In this document: piece after piece, positions 50,405 through 58,875 of the stretch | Numbering within the stretch: position 1 is the stretch's first letter | Layout of the letters: every line of letters begins with the position of its first letter | From: Granulosicoccus antarcticus IMCC3135 | Lineage (GTDB): Bacteria > Pseudomonadota > Gammaproteobacteria > Granulosicoccales > Granulosicoccaceae | Reading direction: 5' to 3' | Length of the DNA: 64,000 bases | Assembly (NCBI RefSeq): GCF_002215215.1 | Contig: NZ_CP018632.1 | Span: 390,001-454,000 of the forward strand | Translations under genes and position numbers: made by a program | Notes under the pieces: generated by a model | What the model saw: the letters and a program-made list of their open reading frames with translations, nothing else | The model's database searches: none | What the model was told of the DNA's origin: nothing

Positions 50405-51532
50405 TCAGGCCGCTGCCAGTCGCGGTGGCAGTTCAGTGTTGTCAGAGTGCAACGTATCGCCGGCCTGATGCTCCACTTGTGCCCATAAGCTGCGTGCCAG
50501 CTCTTCCAGTGTTGTATCGGATTGTTGTGCGGACATGCCCTCTGTTATCTGGCGTTGGCAGAAGGCTGCCAGTTCTCTTGCAACATTGGGATAGAGTATT
50601 CGTTTTTGTGGCTGGGTTGTATGGATGAACTTGTCCAGGCTCAGCACGCCAAGATTGCGTGTAATGGTTGCAAGATTGAGTTCTTTGAGTGCCAGAGCGT
50701 TGGCTTGCTGCTCGAATTGCCCGATCAATGGACGCGTGAGTATGGGAATTCCAAGATGTAGCGCTTCGGAAATCAGTTCGAATCCGGTATTGCAGATCAC
50801 GCGGTTGCAGCGTTGCAAGTGGTGTTTGAATCCAGGTTTTGACAAAGGGTAGATTGAGATATTGCGACGCTGGATTTGATGCGTTGTGTTCGGCGAATAC
50901 ATGACAAAATGCTCGCCTTTTATCTGCTGCAGCAAAGCCGCAATCTCGTTCTGATCCTCGAATGGCAGGTATACCAGAGTAAAGGCCTGACTGTTGTCAA
51001 TAGGTGTCAGTTCGGTATCGATCATGGGTGGCAGTGTCAGCCGCCCATAGCGATGCCAATGAAAACCGATGCGCGTGTCAGCCGGTGCAAAGTGACGGAT
51101 CACCCATTTGGCAAACAGCTCACCCTGCGGCTGCGGTGCTGTGGCATCCAGGGCATATTGGTGACCGAGGGCCAGTGTGGGTGTCTTGCGTAATCGGGCA
51201 GCCCAGCTCGCTGTGGGTTCAAAGTCACTGATGATCAGATCGTGACGATCAGTACGTAAGTTCAAGACCTCACGGGCGTAACGCAAGGGCTGACTTTGTT
51301 TCAGAGTCTTCAATTTTCGTATACGGCCCTGACTGGTGACAAAACTCAGGCCAGTTCCGAAATTCAAACGAGTGAATTCCTCCATGTCGAAGTAATTGTT
51401 CGCGGCTCGCCCGCTGAACAGGTACTCCACATCGATGCCAATTCTGGTGAACTCGGCTGCCATCAGACGGGCGCGGCTGATGTGGCCGTTGCCGGTGCCT
51501 TGGACACCATAAAGAATGGATGGTGAGCGCAT
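50405..51532 (-). CDS. Glycosyltransferase, MJ1255/VC2487 family
   Basis: The 375-aa protein has the GT-B layout: N-terminal ILYGVQGTGNGHISRARLMA, and a C-terminal nucleotide-sugar site (CNTGFELISEALHLGIPILT, then EQQANALAL). This is the UDP-GlcNAc-transferase-like MJ1255 family. It is full length. The neighbouring PAP2 phosphatase on the same strand suggests a role in envelope glycolipid or polyprenyl-linked glycan metabolism. Confidence 0.85.
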   Translation of the reverse strand: MRSPSILYGVQGTGNGHISRARLMAAEFTRIGIDVEYLFSGRAANNYFDMEEFTRLNFGTGLSFVTSQGRIRKLKTLKQSQPLRYAREVLNLRTDRHDLIISDFEPTASWAARLRKTPTLALGHQYALDATAPQPQGELFAKWVIRHFAPADTRIGFHWHRYGRLTLPPMIDTELTPIDNSQAFTLVYLPFEDQNEIAALLQQIKGEHFVMYSPNTTHQIQRRNISIYPLSKPGFKHHLQRCNRVICNTGFELISEALHLGIPILTRPLIGQFEQQANALALKELNLATITRNLGVLSLDKFIHTTQPQKRILYPNVARELAAFCQRQITEGMSAQQSDTTLEELARSLWAQVEHQAGDTLHSDNTELPPRLAAA

Positions 51533-51568
51533 ATGCTTCTCCTGCGATAACGTCGGTGAGGGAGCTAC

Positions 51569-52093
51569 TCAGGTCAGTACGGAAAGTTGAACACTGGCTA
51601 TGGCAAGGCCTAACGAAGCACCTGCCAGGATGTCGGAAGGGTAGTGCACGCCCAGCACGACTCGAGATGATCCGACACCGGCGGCCCAGATCAGCAGAAG
51701 AGCACCGATAATGGGGAAGTGCTGGTAGATAATGGCGGCGTATAGCGTGGCTGCCGAGGTATGTCCGCTGGGAAAGCTGAATTTGTCAGAGGCGACGACC
51801 AGAGCGGTGAATGAGTTGAGTGTTTCTGCTGGCCGTTGACGCCGCAACGTATTCTTGGCGACAAAATAGATGATGCGCTCGATGAGAAACAGCAATGTCA
51901 GTTGCCAGGCAATCTGCCGATATACCGGGTTGGAGAGACTGAAGCACACGATTATGGTCAAGGCCGGCATATATCCGTCACCTGTGCGTGACAATATTCT
52001 GGCGGCTGGTGTTACCAGTCGTCGGTCACGTTGTATGAATGTCCACTGCAAAACACCGCAGTCGGCCTGATGGAGCAGATTCAGTATTCTCAT
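51569..52093 (-). CDS. PAP2-family membrane phosphatase
   Basis: The 174-aa membrane protein carries all three PAP2 motifs: KNTLRRQRP, FPSGHTSAA and SRVVLGVHYPSD. It has four to five helices. It probably dephosphorylates a lipid phosphate such as undecaprenyl diphosphate. It lies 37 bp upstream of the glycosyltransferase on the same strand. Confidence 0.92.
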   Translation of the reverse strand: MRILNLLHQADCGVLQWTFIQRDRRLVTPAARILSRTGDGYMPALTIIVCFSLSNPVYRQIAWQLTLLFLIERIIYFVAKNTLRRQRPAETLNSFTALVVASDKFSFPSGHTSAATLYAAIIYQHFPIIGALLLIWAAGVGSSRVVLGVHYPSDILAGASLGLAIASVQLSVLT

Positions 52094-52236
52094 GGACGGA
52101 TTATCGGAAGTGAATATGAATCTCAGATGAAGCTTTCATGTTGGTTTGGTGATGTGTGGATTAATACCGTTAATCGCTGCTCGTTGGCGTTGCTTGAGTT
52201 GATCCAATATACTGGCGTCCAAATAACGGACTATCC

Positions 52237-53442
52237 ATGAGTCAACGACAAGGTCAGCGAGTGAACACTCCCGCAGAGCAGGTATTCGGCAACGCGCATA
52301 TTGTGTTGGCCAATTCGGTCATCCACGGCAGCGTGCAGGTGATTGATGGGCGAATTCGCGATATCAGTGAAACAAATGCTCATTTCTCCAGCCTCTGGAA
52401 GCAGTCGGCTCACGCCATTGACTGCGGGGGCGATTACCTGATTCCAGGTTTGATAGAGCTGCATACTGATCACCTGGAAACTCATTATTCACCCCGCCCG
52501 GGGATACGCTGGGGTATGAAAGCGGCGATTCAGGCACACGATGCACAGATTGCAGCAGCCGGTATCACAACGGTTTACGATTGTTTGCGTATGGGTCGTG
52601 AAGAGGATGATCGATTCGAATCTGGCGAAATGCGTCAACTGGCCACAGCACTGAGTGAGGCGCGTCTGGAGGATCGCTTGCGAGTCGAACATCGCTTGCA
52701 TTTGCGCTGCGAAGTGTCGGCAGGTGACGTACTGGATGATTTCGCAGAGTTTGAAGCCGACGCTGATGTTGGCCTGGTATCGCTGATGGATCATTCTCCC
52801 GGACAGCGTCAGTTCACCTCGATGGAAGCTTACAAGCTTTATCACAAGACCAAACACAAGATGTCGGATGAGGCGTTTGATCGTTATGTTGCGGTACGCG
52901 TGGAGGCCTCAGCGAAATATTCCGACAGCAACCGGCGTGCATTGTCAGTGCAGTGTGTCGAACGGGGTATTCCGATGGCCAGTCATGATGATGCTACATT
53001 GGCGCATGTGAATGAGTCGGTTCGCTTTGGTGTGAAAATGGCCGAATTTCCAACGACTCTGGATGCTGCAAAAGCATCGCATGCAGCTGGGCTTGGAGTA
53101 TTGATGGGCGCGCCTAATGTGGTTCGTGGTCGCTCACATTCGGGCAACGTGGCGGCTCGTACACTGGTTGAAAACCAGTGTCTGGATATACTCTCGTCCG
53201 ACTATGTGCCGGCTAGTTTGCTGCAAGCTGCGTTCATGCTGGCGGCAGAGGCACGCTTGCTTAGCATTCCACAGGCTATCGCTACCGTGACGGGCAATCC
53301 CGCCCGGTTTATCGGTCTGAGTGACCGTGGCGAGATTGCTGAGGGACTGAGAGCCGACCTGGTGCTGGCTGCCTATCGTCCGGAGCAGGATCCGGCACCG
53401 GTGGTTCGTGGAGTCTGGCGCCAGGGTGTGCGAGTTTCCTGA
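52237..53442 (+). CDS. phnM: Ribose 1-methylphosphonate 5-triphosphate diphosphatase PhnM
   Basis: The 401-aa amidohydrolase-fold protein shows the PhnM metal ligands and signatures: LIPGLIELHTDHLETH, RPGIRWGMKAAIQAHDAQIA, LVSLMDHSPGQRQF, MASHDDATLAHV and MGAPNVVRGRSHSGN. It removes diphosphate in the C-P lyase pathway. No other C-P lyase core genes are in view; only the DUF1045 gene is adjacent and convergent. Confidence 0.95.
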   Translation: MSQRQGQRVNTPAEQVFGNAHIVLANSVIHGSVQVIDGRIRDISETNAHFSSLWKQSAHAIDCGGDYLIPGLIELHTDHLETHYSPRPGIRWGMKAAIQAHDAQIAAAGITTVYDCLRMGREEDDRFESGEMRQLATALSEARLEDRLRVEHRLHLRCEVSAGDVLDDFAEFEADADVGLVSLMDHSPGQRQFTSMEAYKLYHKTKHKMSDEAFDRYVAVRVEASAKYSDSNRRALSVQCVERGIPMASHDDATLAHVNESVRFGVKMAEFPTTLDAAKASHAAGLGVLMGAPNVVRGRSHSGNVAARTLVENQCLDILSSDYVPASLLQAAFMLAAEARLLSIPQAIATVTGNPARFIGLSDRGEIAEGLRADLVLAAYRPEQDPAPVVRGVWRQGVRVS

Positions 53443-53460
53443 GACCGTGAAAGCTTGACC

Positions 53461-54162
53461 TCAGGCGGGCTGCCCGGCAGTAGCAAGTGGGCAGGCCTGT
53501 ATTTTTACAAACGGACTATTCCGATCTGGTTGGCTATAGATGGTGATCTGGTCGAGCATGGGTGTGTCGGTGACAAATTGTCGGTATAGCGTTTTCAGCC
53601 ATTCCACGTAATCGTTGTCCTGTTCAGTTATAGGTCCCGTCAGTGTCATGTGGAAACGAAATTCCTCATCGACATAGGGGTAGCCGTACTGTTCCAGTAG
53701 CTCTGTCTGGCGCGGCGTCAGCTGCTGTTTCTTGCGTCGCTGAATATCGGTATCGGACAAAGGTTGGCGATATGGCTCGAAGGTTTCCACAACCTTCTGG
53801 GCCAGAGTGCGTAGTGCGGCAGGCTGACTGGGTAGTGTGAGAGCAGCAAAACCCGACAGCTGTCTTGGAGCCAGTCCTTCCAATGGTATGGGCGACAACT
53901 CGCGAGCAAATTGCTTGAGCTCCTGGGTCAGTGCTTCAATGTTTGTACCCGAGCGTAGCTCGAATGGCGCCTTCAGTGTCGCATGGAAGCCATAGTGGGC
54001 AGGGGGTTGGGTGAGCGCTAACCAGCGCGCTTTGTTGGGATGCGGGCTGCCGACATTCGTGGCACGCGCCAAGGTCGCAGAGCGACCCAGGGATGCAGCG
54101 CCAAAGGCGGCCAGGCAGGAATTGGTTACCGGCGAAAAATACAGGGCATAGCGTACGCTCAT
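53461..54162 (-). CDS. DUF1045 phosphonate-metabolism protein (2H phosphoesterase-like)
   Basis: The 233-aa protein starts RYALYFSPVTNSCLAAFGAA and carries two HxT/H-x-S-like motifs (YGFHATLKAPFEL and FRFHMTLTGPI), typical of the 2H phosphoesterase superfamily and of DUF1045 proteins encoded near phn genes. It lies convergent to phnM. It is thought to act on a cyclic phosphate intermediate, but the reaction is not shown by the sequence. Confidence 0.88.
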   Translation of the reverse strand: MSVRYALYFSPVTNSCLAAFGAASLGRSATLARATNVGSPHPNKARWLALTQPPAHYGFHATLKAPFELRSGTNIEALTQELKQFARELSPIPLEGLAPRQLSGFAALTLPSQPAALRTLAQKVVETFEPYRQPLSDTDIQRRKKQQLTPRQTELLEQYGYPYVDEEFRFHMTLTGPITEQDNDYVEWLKTLYRQFVTDTPMLDQITIYSQPDRNSPFVKIQACPLATAGQPA

Positions 54163-54267
54163 GTTTAACGGTACCTTCTGTCTTTGAGACTCGACACTAC
54201 ATCAAGCAGGCGAAGATATCCATGAGCCAGCCGTTTCAGGCTTTGCCCGGACCTTCAGTAAGTATGT

Positions 54268-54735
54268 TCAGCGGGTGATCTGCAGTGGTTGTCTGATACC
54301 TTCCGGACTGGCTCTTACTCTGAGTTCGTAGACGGTGCCCGATTGCAGGCCGACAAATTTGATCGACTTGCGGGCAAAGGTCTGTACCGGGAAAAACCCC
54401 ACCACATCGGTATCGATTTCCACCGCGCAGCCCGGTAGTGTCTGCGAATCATCCAATAGGCGGATGGGCTCGGGCATCAGGACGGCACGCTCGTAGCCTC
54501 GTCTCAGATGCAGCAGGATAGGTTCGTTGTTATAGCGAGTCTCACGAAATTCCAGCCAGGAATCCTGCGCAATTCCCGGTGAGGTGGTCGCGGTGTCTGA
54601 ATTGGCAGGTGTCGTCTGGGCCAGGCTATTAGCGGATCCCCAGGCGATATTCAAAAGCGCAATCGAAGCCATAACTCTGGCGCTGCCAGTTGCCACTGTC
54701 CGAATTTTTCGCCAATTGAAATACGGGAAATTCAT
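54268..54735 (-). CDS. Secreted protein of unknown function
   Basis: The 155-aa protein has an N-terminal hydrophobic segment (VMASIALLNIAWGSANSLAQ) that looks like a cleavable signal, then a Thr/Ser linker and an all-beta domain containing a single Cys. No family is recognised. It stands alone between the DUF1045 gene and znuA. Confidence 0.6.
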   Translation of the reverse strand: MNFPYFNWRKIRTVATGSARVMASIALLNIAWGSANSLAQTTPANSDTATTSPGIAQDSWLEFRETRYNNEPILLHLRRGYERAVLMPEPIRLLDDSQTLPGCAVEIDTDVVGFFPVQTFARKSIKFVGLQSGTVYELRVRASPEGIRQPLQITR

Positions 54736-54830
54736 ACGCTAACTGTACGCAGTCTGTTGCAAAGACCTATCAGGCAATATTATTTTTATAAGGTTCAAAA
54801 TATTTGAAATGTTCAATATGTCGGTTCGAG

Positions 54831-55751
54831 TCAATCCGGATTTGTTGGTGCCGACAGGCAGTCATGCAGCGTCTGTGCGATGTTCTGCAGTAGCTCGGCA
54901 TAGAGATCGGGACCCGGGGTGAGGGTGGCGCCCAGTGGATCGAGCACACCGCGCTTTGCATGAGAACCCTCGATGACGGTGTCTACCAGCCGCTCACTGA
55001 ATTGCGGTTCTGAGAAAATGCAGGTATCGGGATGTTCCTTCAATACAGCACGTAGCGCATTGATCTGCCGAATGCCAGGACGGGTACCGTCTCCCAGGCT
55101 GATGGTAGCGGTGGCAGGCAGATCATAATAGTCCTCAAGATAATGATAGCTGTCGTGAAAGACGATGAACGGTTTGTCTTTGACGCTGCTTAGCTGATCG
55201 ACAATCTTTACGTCCAGAGCTTCCAGCTTCTTGATACCTTCCAGGGCATTGGACTGGTAGAAGGCGGATTGTTCCGGGTCTAGCTCCGATAGCGTGTCGG
55301 CAATGATTTGCAGCCAGAGTTGGGCATTGGCTGGGTTCAGCCAGGCATGCGGGTCCGGAAGGCCGTCTGTGTCGTGGTGGTGGTGCTCGTCATCATCGAA
55401 GGTTGCGGACTCACGAAGTGCCAGTCGCACAGTGCCTGTCGTTTCCAGAAGCTCTACCGAGCGGATATCAGGGGCGAGTGATTTTATGGCTTTGGGCAGC
55501 CAGGGGCTAAGCCCGCTACTGACCCAGAAGACCACATCTGCTTTGCCCAGTGATGCCGCCTCGGAGGGTCTCATTGAATAGTCGTGGGGGGTGGCACCGG
55601 CGCGCAGCAGTAACTGGGGGCTGGTGCCCATGACCATTGTCACTAATGAGTGTGTGCTGGGCACATCGGTCACGACGGCAGGGGCTGCCAGTGTGGGTGA
55701 TGAGGTCCAGGACAAGAGGGGGAGAAGGAGGATGGATAAAGCCCGCAGCAT
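54831..55751 (-). CDS. znuA: Zinc ABC transporter substrate-binding protein ZnuA
   Basis: From ATG 55751 the protein is 306 aa with a signal peptide ending PTLAAP. This start has GGA eight bases upstream; the earlier ATG 55763 sits almost on the Zur-box-like site and lacks a ribosome-binding site. It has the ZnuA fold markers: GTSPQLLLRAGATPHDYSM with the zinc-ligand His, an acidic His-rich loop (DDDEHHHHDTDG), DPHAWLNPANA, and FHDSYHYLEDYY. It binds zinc in the periplasm for ZnuBC. Confidence 0.94.
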   Translation of the reverse strand: MLRALSILLLPLLSWTSSPTLAAPAVVTDVPSTHSLVTMVMGTSPQLLLRAGATPHDYSMRPSEAASLGKADVVFWVSSGLSPWLPKAIKSLAPDIRSVELLETTGTVRLALRESATFDDDEHHHHDTDGLPDPHAWLNPANAQLWLQIIADTLSELDPEQSAFYQSNALEGIKKLEALDVKIVDQLSSVKDKPFIVFHDSYHYLEDYYDLPATATISLGDGTRPGIRQINALRAVLKEHPDTCIFSEPQFSERLVDTVIEGSHAKRGVLDPLGATLTPGPDLYAELLQNIAQTLHDCLSAPTNPD

Positions 55752-55766
55752 GATTATGTCCATAAG

Positions 55767-55787
55767 AATAATGTTATATTATATCAA
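55767..55787. promoter_or_regulatory. Zur-box candidate between znuA and zur-znuCB
   Basis: ATGTTATA (55771-55778), one T, then TATATCAAT form a near-symmetric AT-rich dyad matching the enterobacterial Zur pattern TGTTATA-N-TATAACA closely. It lies in the only intergenic gap between the divergent zinc genes, so one site could repress both. Confidence 0.7.
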
Positions 55788-55820
55788 TACTAACCTTGAT
55801 GGGGCCTACTCGTCGCAAGC

Positions 55821-56321
55821 ATGCAAAAGAACATTGCCGAATCTGTCGTCGGGTTCACAAGGCACGATCACAAGCGCTGCGTCGCACGCGGGCTTAAGCA
55901 GGCTGATACCTATTGCCGCCTGCACAAGCTGCGCTTTACCGAGGTAAGGCGCCGGACGCTGGGCATTCTGCTTGAAAGTCATAGCGCGGTGGGTGCCTAT
56001 GACGTGCTGGAGCGTCTCAAGGCAGAAGGGCTGGGCTCAAAGCCACCCATTGCCTATCGGGCCCTGGGATTCTTGTTGGAGAACGGTTTCATTCACCGAG
56101 TGGAAAGGCTAAACGCCTATATCGCCTGTTCTCACCCGGGGGAATCCCATGATCCGGCGTTTCTCATCTGCACAGATTGCAAGTCTGTGGCAGAGACCTC
56201 AATCAGCTCGACGAGCAGTCTGTTGAAAAGCGCCAAAGAGAGCGGCTTTGAAATTGCGCACACCACATTGGAAGCCGAAGGTCAGTGTCCCAGTTGTCAG
56301 AAGCAGGCAGATCGTGAATGA
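55821..56321 (+). CDS. zur: Fur-family zinc uptake regulator Zur
   Basis: The 166-aa protein has a winged helix (LRFTEVRRRTLGILLESHSA, KPPIAYRALGFLLENGFIHR) and the structural zinc site CxxC pairs (CTDC at about 113 and CPSC near the end). The sensory His region reads CSHPGESHDPAFLIC. It is divergent from znuA and overlaps znuC by ATGA. It represses zinc uptake when zinc is sufficient. Confidence 0.93.
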   Translation: MQKNIAESVVGFTRHDHKRCVARGLKQADTYCRLHKLRFTEVRRRTLGILLESHSAVGAYDVLERLKAEGLGSKPPIAYRALGFLLENGFIHRVERLNAYIACSHPGESHDPAFLICTDCKSVAETSISSTSSLLKSAKESGFEIAHTTLEAEGQCPSCQKQADRE

Positions 56322-57076
56322 GGACTGAGAAACTGATCGAAGCCAGCCATGTCAGCGTTAGCTACGGCACGGTGAGCGTACTGGATAATGTCAGCTTTGC
56401 GCTGCACAAAAGTGAGATCGTGACCATTGTCGGACCGAATGGCTCGGGCAAGTCGACCATGCTGCGTGCATTGATTGGTGCTCTGCCCGTGACGTCAGGG
56501 GAAATAAACCGTATGCCAGGCTTGCGTATTGGCTATGTGCCGCAGCGTTTGCATATCGAAAGAACCTTGCCAATGAGCGTGCGCCGTTTCTTTGATCTGC
56601 CCAGGCGTATTGATGATAAAGCGTTGACAGGCGTTCTTGAGAAGGTGCAAGTCGGACATCTACTGGAGCGACAAATGATCGACCTGTCCGGCGGACAGTT
56701 CCAGCGCGTACTGCTGGCCCGGGCTCTGCTCAGCAAACCACAGGTGTTGGTGCTGGATGAAGCAACACAGGGGCTTGATCAGCAAGGTTCGGCTGAGTTC
56801 TATCAGCAGGTAGAAGCGGTGCGTAATGAGCTCGACTGTGCCGTGCTGATGGTCAGTCACGAGCTGCACGTCGTCATGAGTGCATCAGATCGAGTCATTT
56901 GTCTGAATGGACATGTCTGCTGCGAAGGGGCCCCTGACGTGGTTTCTTCGCAACCCGAATACCGTGCATTGTTTGGAACCGATACCAAGGGAACTCTCGC
57001 CCTGTATCGCCATGAGCATGATCATACTCACGACCATTGTGGTCACGAGGACGTGGGACCTGACGTTAATGGATAG
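56318..57076 (+). CDS. znuC: Zinc ABC transporter ATP-binding protein ZnuC
   Basis: The 252-aa ABC ATPase has Walker A (VGPNGSGKST), signature LSGGQFQRVLLARALL, Walker B VLVLDEATQGLD and switch His (MVSHELHVV). The C-terminal His-rich tail (YRHEHDHTHDHCGHED) is typical of ZnuC and suggests zinc sensing. It is coupled to zur before and znuB after. Confidence 0.95.
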   Translation: MRTEKLIEASHVSVSYGTVSVLDNVSFALHKSEIVTIVGPNGSGKSTMLRALIGALPVTSGEINRMPGLRIGYVPQRLHIERTLPMSVRRFFDLPRRIDDKALTGVLEKVQVGHLLERQMIDLSGGQFQRVLLARALLSKPQVLVLDEATQGLDQQGSAEFYQQVEAVRNELDCAVLMVSHELHVVMSASDRVICLNGHVCCEGAPDVVSSQPEYRALFGTDTKGTLALYRHEHDHTHDHCGHEDVGPDVNG

Positions 57077-57860
57077 TTTTGTTGTACGGGCGGCACTGGC
57101 TGGAATCGCGGTGGCGTTATCGGGAGCACCGATTGGCTGTTTCGTTGTGTGGCGACGTATGGCCTATTTTGGTGATGCCACGGCCCATGCTGCGATCCTC
57201 GGAGTTGCAGCTTCTCTGGCGTTTGGCCAGTCAATTTTTGCTGGCACTCTGGTGGTATCGCTACTGATGGCCTATCTGGTGTCGACGCTTAGCTGGCGCG
57301 GCTACGCCATGGATACCCTGTTGGGGGTACTGGCTCATTCAGCCCTTGCCTTTGGACTGGTTGCCGTCTCATTTGTGCCGGGTGTGCGAGTAGATCTCAA
57401 TGCTTATCTATTTGGTGACATACTTGCGGTAACATCGATGGATCTACTTATCATGTGGGTTGGTGCTACTGTTGTATCGATGTTGATTGCGTGGCGCTGG
57501 TCAGCTTTGCTACTAGCGACTCTCAGTCCGGAGCTTGCGCATGCCAGCGGTATCGATCCGCGGCGTGAACAGCTGATATTGACACTGTCATTGGCCATTG
57601 TGGTGGTGGTAGCTATCAAAGTCGTGGGTGCTTTGCTCATCACCGCTTTGCTCATCATTCCAGCAGCCGCAGCCAGGCCTCTGAGCAATACCCCGGAACG
57701 CATGCTGCTGGTTGCCATTATTGTGGGTGTGCTCTCCATCCTCAGTGGTCTGAGCGCATCATGGTTTCTGGATACGCCAGCCGGGCCAACCATTGTCAGT
57801 GTGGCTGCAGTGATATTCATCATTACCAATCTGCTAAAGCCATTGGTGCGTACGCGGTAG
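57069..57860 (+). CDS. znuB: Zinc ABC transporter permease ZnuB
   Basis: From ATG 57069, overlapping the znuC stop, the protein is 263 aa with about eight membrane helices. It has the ABC-3 family motifs RRMAYFGDATAHAAILG and KVVGALLITALLIIPAAAAR. A longer in-frame start would lie inside znuC and is rejected. Confidence 0.94.
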   Translation: MDSFVVRAALAGIAVALSGAPIGCFVVWRRMAYFGDATAHAAILGVAASLAFGQSIFAGTLVVSLLMAYLVSTLSWRGYAMDTLLGVLAHSALAFGLVAVSFVPGVRVDLNAYLFGDILAVTSMDLLIMWVGATVVSMLIAWRWSALLLATLSPELAHASGIDPRREQLILTLSLAIVVVVAIKVVGALLITALLIIPAAAARPLSNTPERMLLVAIIVGVLSILSGLSASWFLDTPAGPTIVSVAAVIFIITNLLKPLVRTR

Positions 57861-57870
57861 CCATGCTCAT

Positions 57871-58785
57871 TTGAATCTGAAAATTGCACAACTCGAAGCC
57901 TTTGTCTGGGTAGCGGATCTGGGTAGTTTCAGAAAGGCTGCTGAACGTCTGAATACAACGCAGCCCAATATTTCCACGCGCATCTCCGGGCTTGAGAAGC
58001 TGTTGGATGTCACCTTGATGGAGCGTGATGCCGGGTCGGTCAGACTGACCTCAAAAGGCATTGAACTGCTTGAATACGCCAGGCAGGTGCTACGTGGTGC
58101 TGAGAAGTTCATGGAAGCTTCCGGGCAGGCAGCGCTCTATGAAGGTGTGTTGAAGTTGGGCGTTACCGAGCTGGTGGTGTCGACCTGGTTGCGCGACTTC
58201 ATGAAGTTGTTGAAGCGCAATTACCCGAATATTCTGGTTGAGCTGACGGTCGATCTCTCTGCCAATCTCACTGAAGAGCTCTTTTCACGCTCCATCGACC
58301 TGGCCTTGCAAAGTGGTCCGTTCGAACGACAAACCTCAGGCGCTGAGAAGTTGGGAACCTATCGCTGGATCTGGGTGGCGTCACCGGAGCTTGACGATTT
58401 GCAAGATGATCCGCTGAGCATCGGGCAGCTGTTGCAGTACCCGGTGCTGACTCATGCGCGTGATACTCGGCCCTTTGAAGAGATTGCCGCACACTTTCGC
58501 TCCAGACGGGCGAGCACGGCGCGGCTGATGCCATCGAGTAATCTGGCAGCCTGCCTGCATATGGCCATTGATGGCATGGGCACCGCCGCCATGCCTGCCG
58601 CGATGGTGCATGATGCTATCAAGGCGGGTCAATTGCGTCAGATCTACTATCCATGGGTGCCAGACAGTCTGGTTTTTCTCGCACGTTATGATGCCTTGAG
58701 ATCACCTGCCTTTGTTGGGGCCGCTGCTGCTTTGGCACGCGATCTGGCTATGGAGCATGTTGCCAGGGAGGATAAAAAAACCTGA
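57871..58785 (+). CDS. LysR-family transcriptional regulator
   Basis: The 304-aa protein begins at TTG 57871 with the LysR helix-turn-helix (LEAFVWVADLGSFRKAAERL, TTQPNISTRISGLEKLLDV), followed by a periplasmic-binding-like effector domain. It lies ten bases after znuB but reads on toward the hydantoinase genes, 90 bp downstream, which it likely regulates. No ATG is available in a suitable place. Confidence 0.9.
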   Translation: MNLKIAQLEAFVWVADLGSFRKAAERLNTTQPNISTRISGLEKLLDVTLMERDAGSVRLTSKGIELLEYARQVLRGAEKFMEASGQAALYEGVLKLGVTELVVSTWLRDFMKLLKRNYPNILVELTVDLSANLTEELFSRSIDLALQSGPFERQTSGAEKLGTYRWIWVASPELDDLQDDPLSIGQLLQYPVLTHARDTRPFEEIAAHFRSRRASTARLMPSSNLAACLHMAIDGMGTAAMPAAMVHDAIKAGQLRQIYYPWVPDSLVFLARYDALRSPAFVGAAAALARDLAMEHVAREDKKT

Positions 58786-58875
58786 TCCTTACGATCCAAT
58801 AAAATAATTGGATAGTATCGTCCGCTGGGCATATTCTAAGACTGTTTCCAGACTTCGAGCAGGCCAGAGCGGCAT

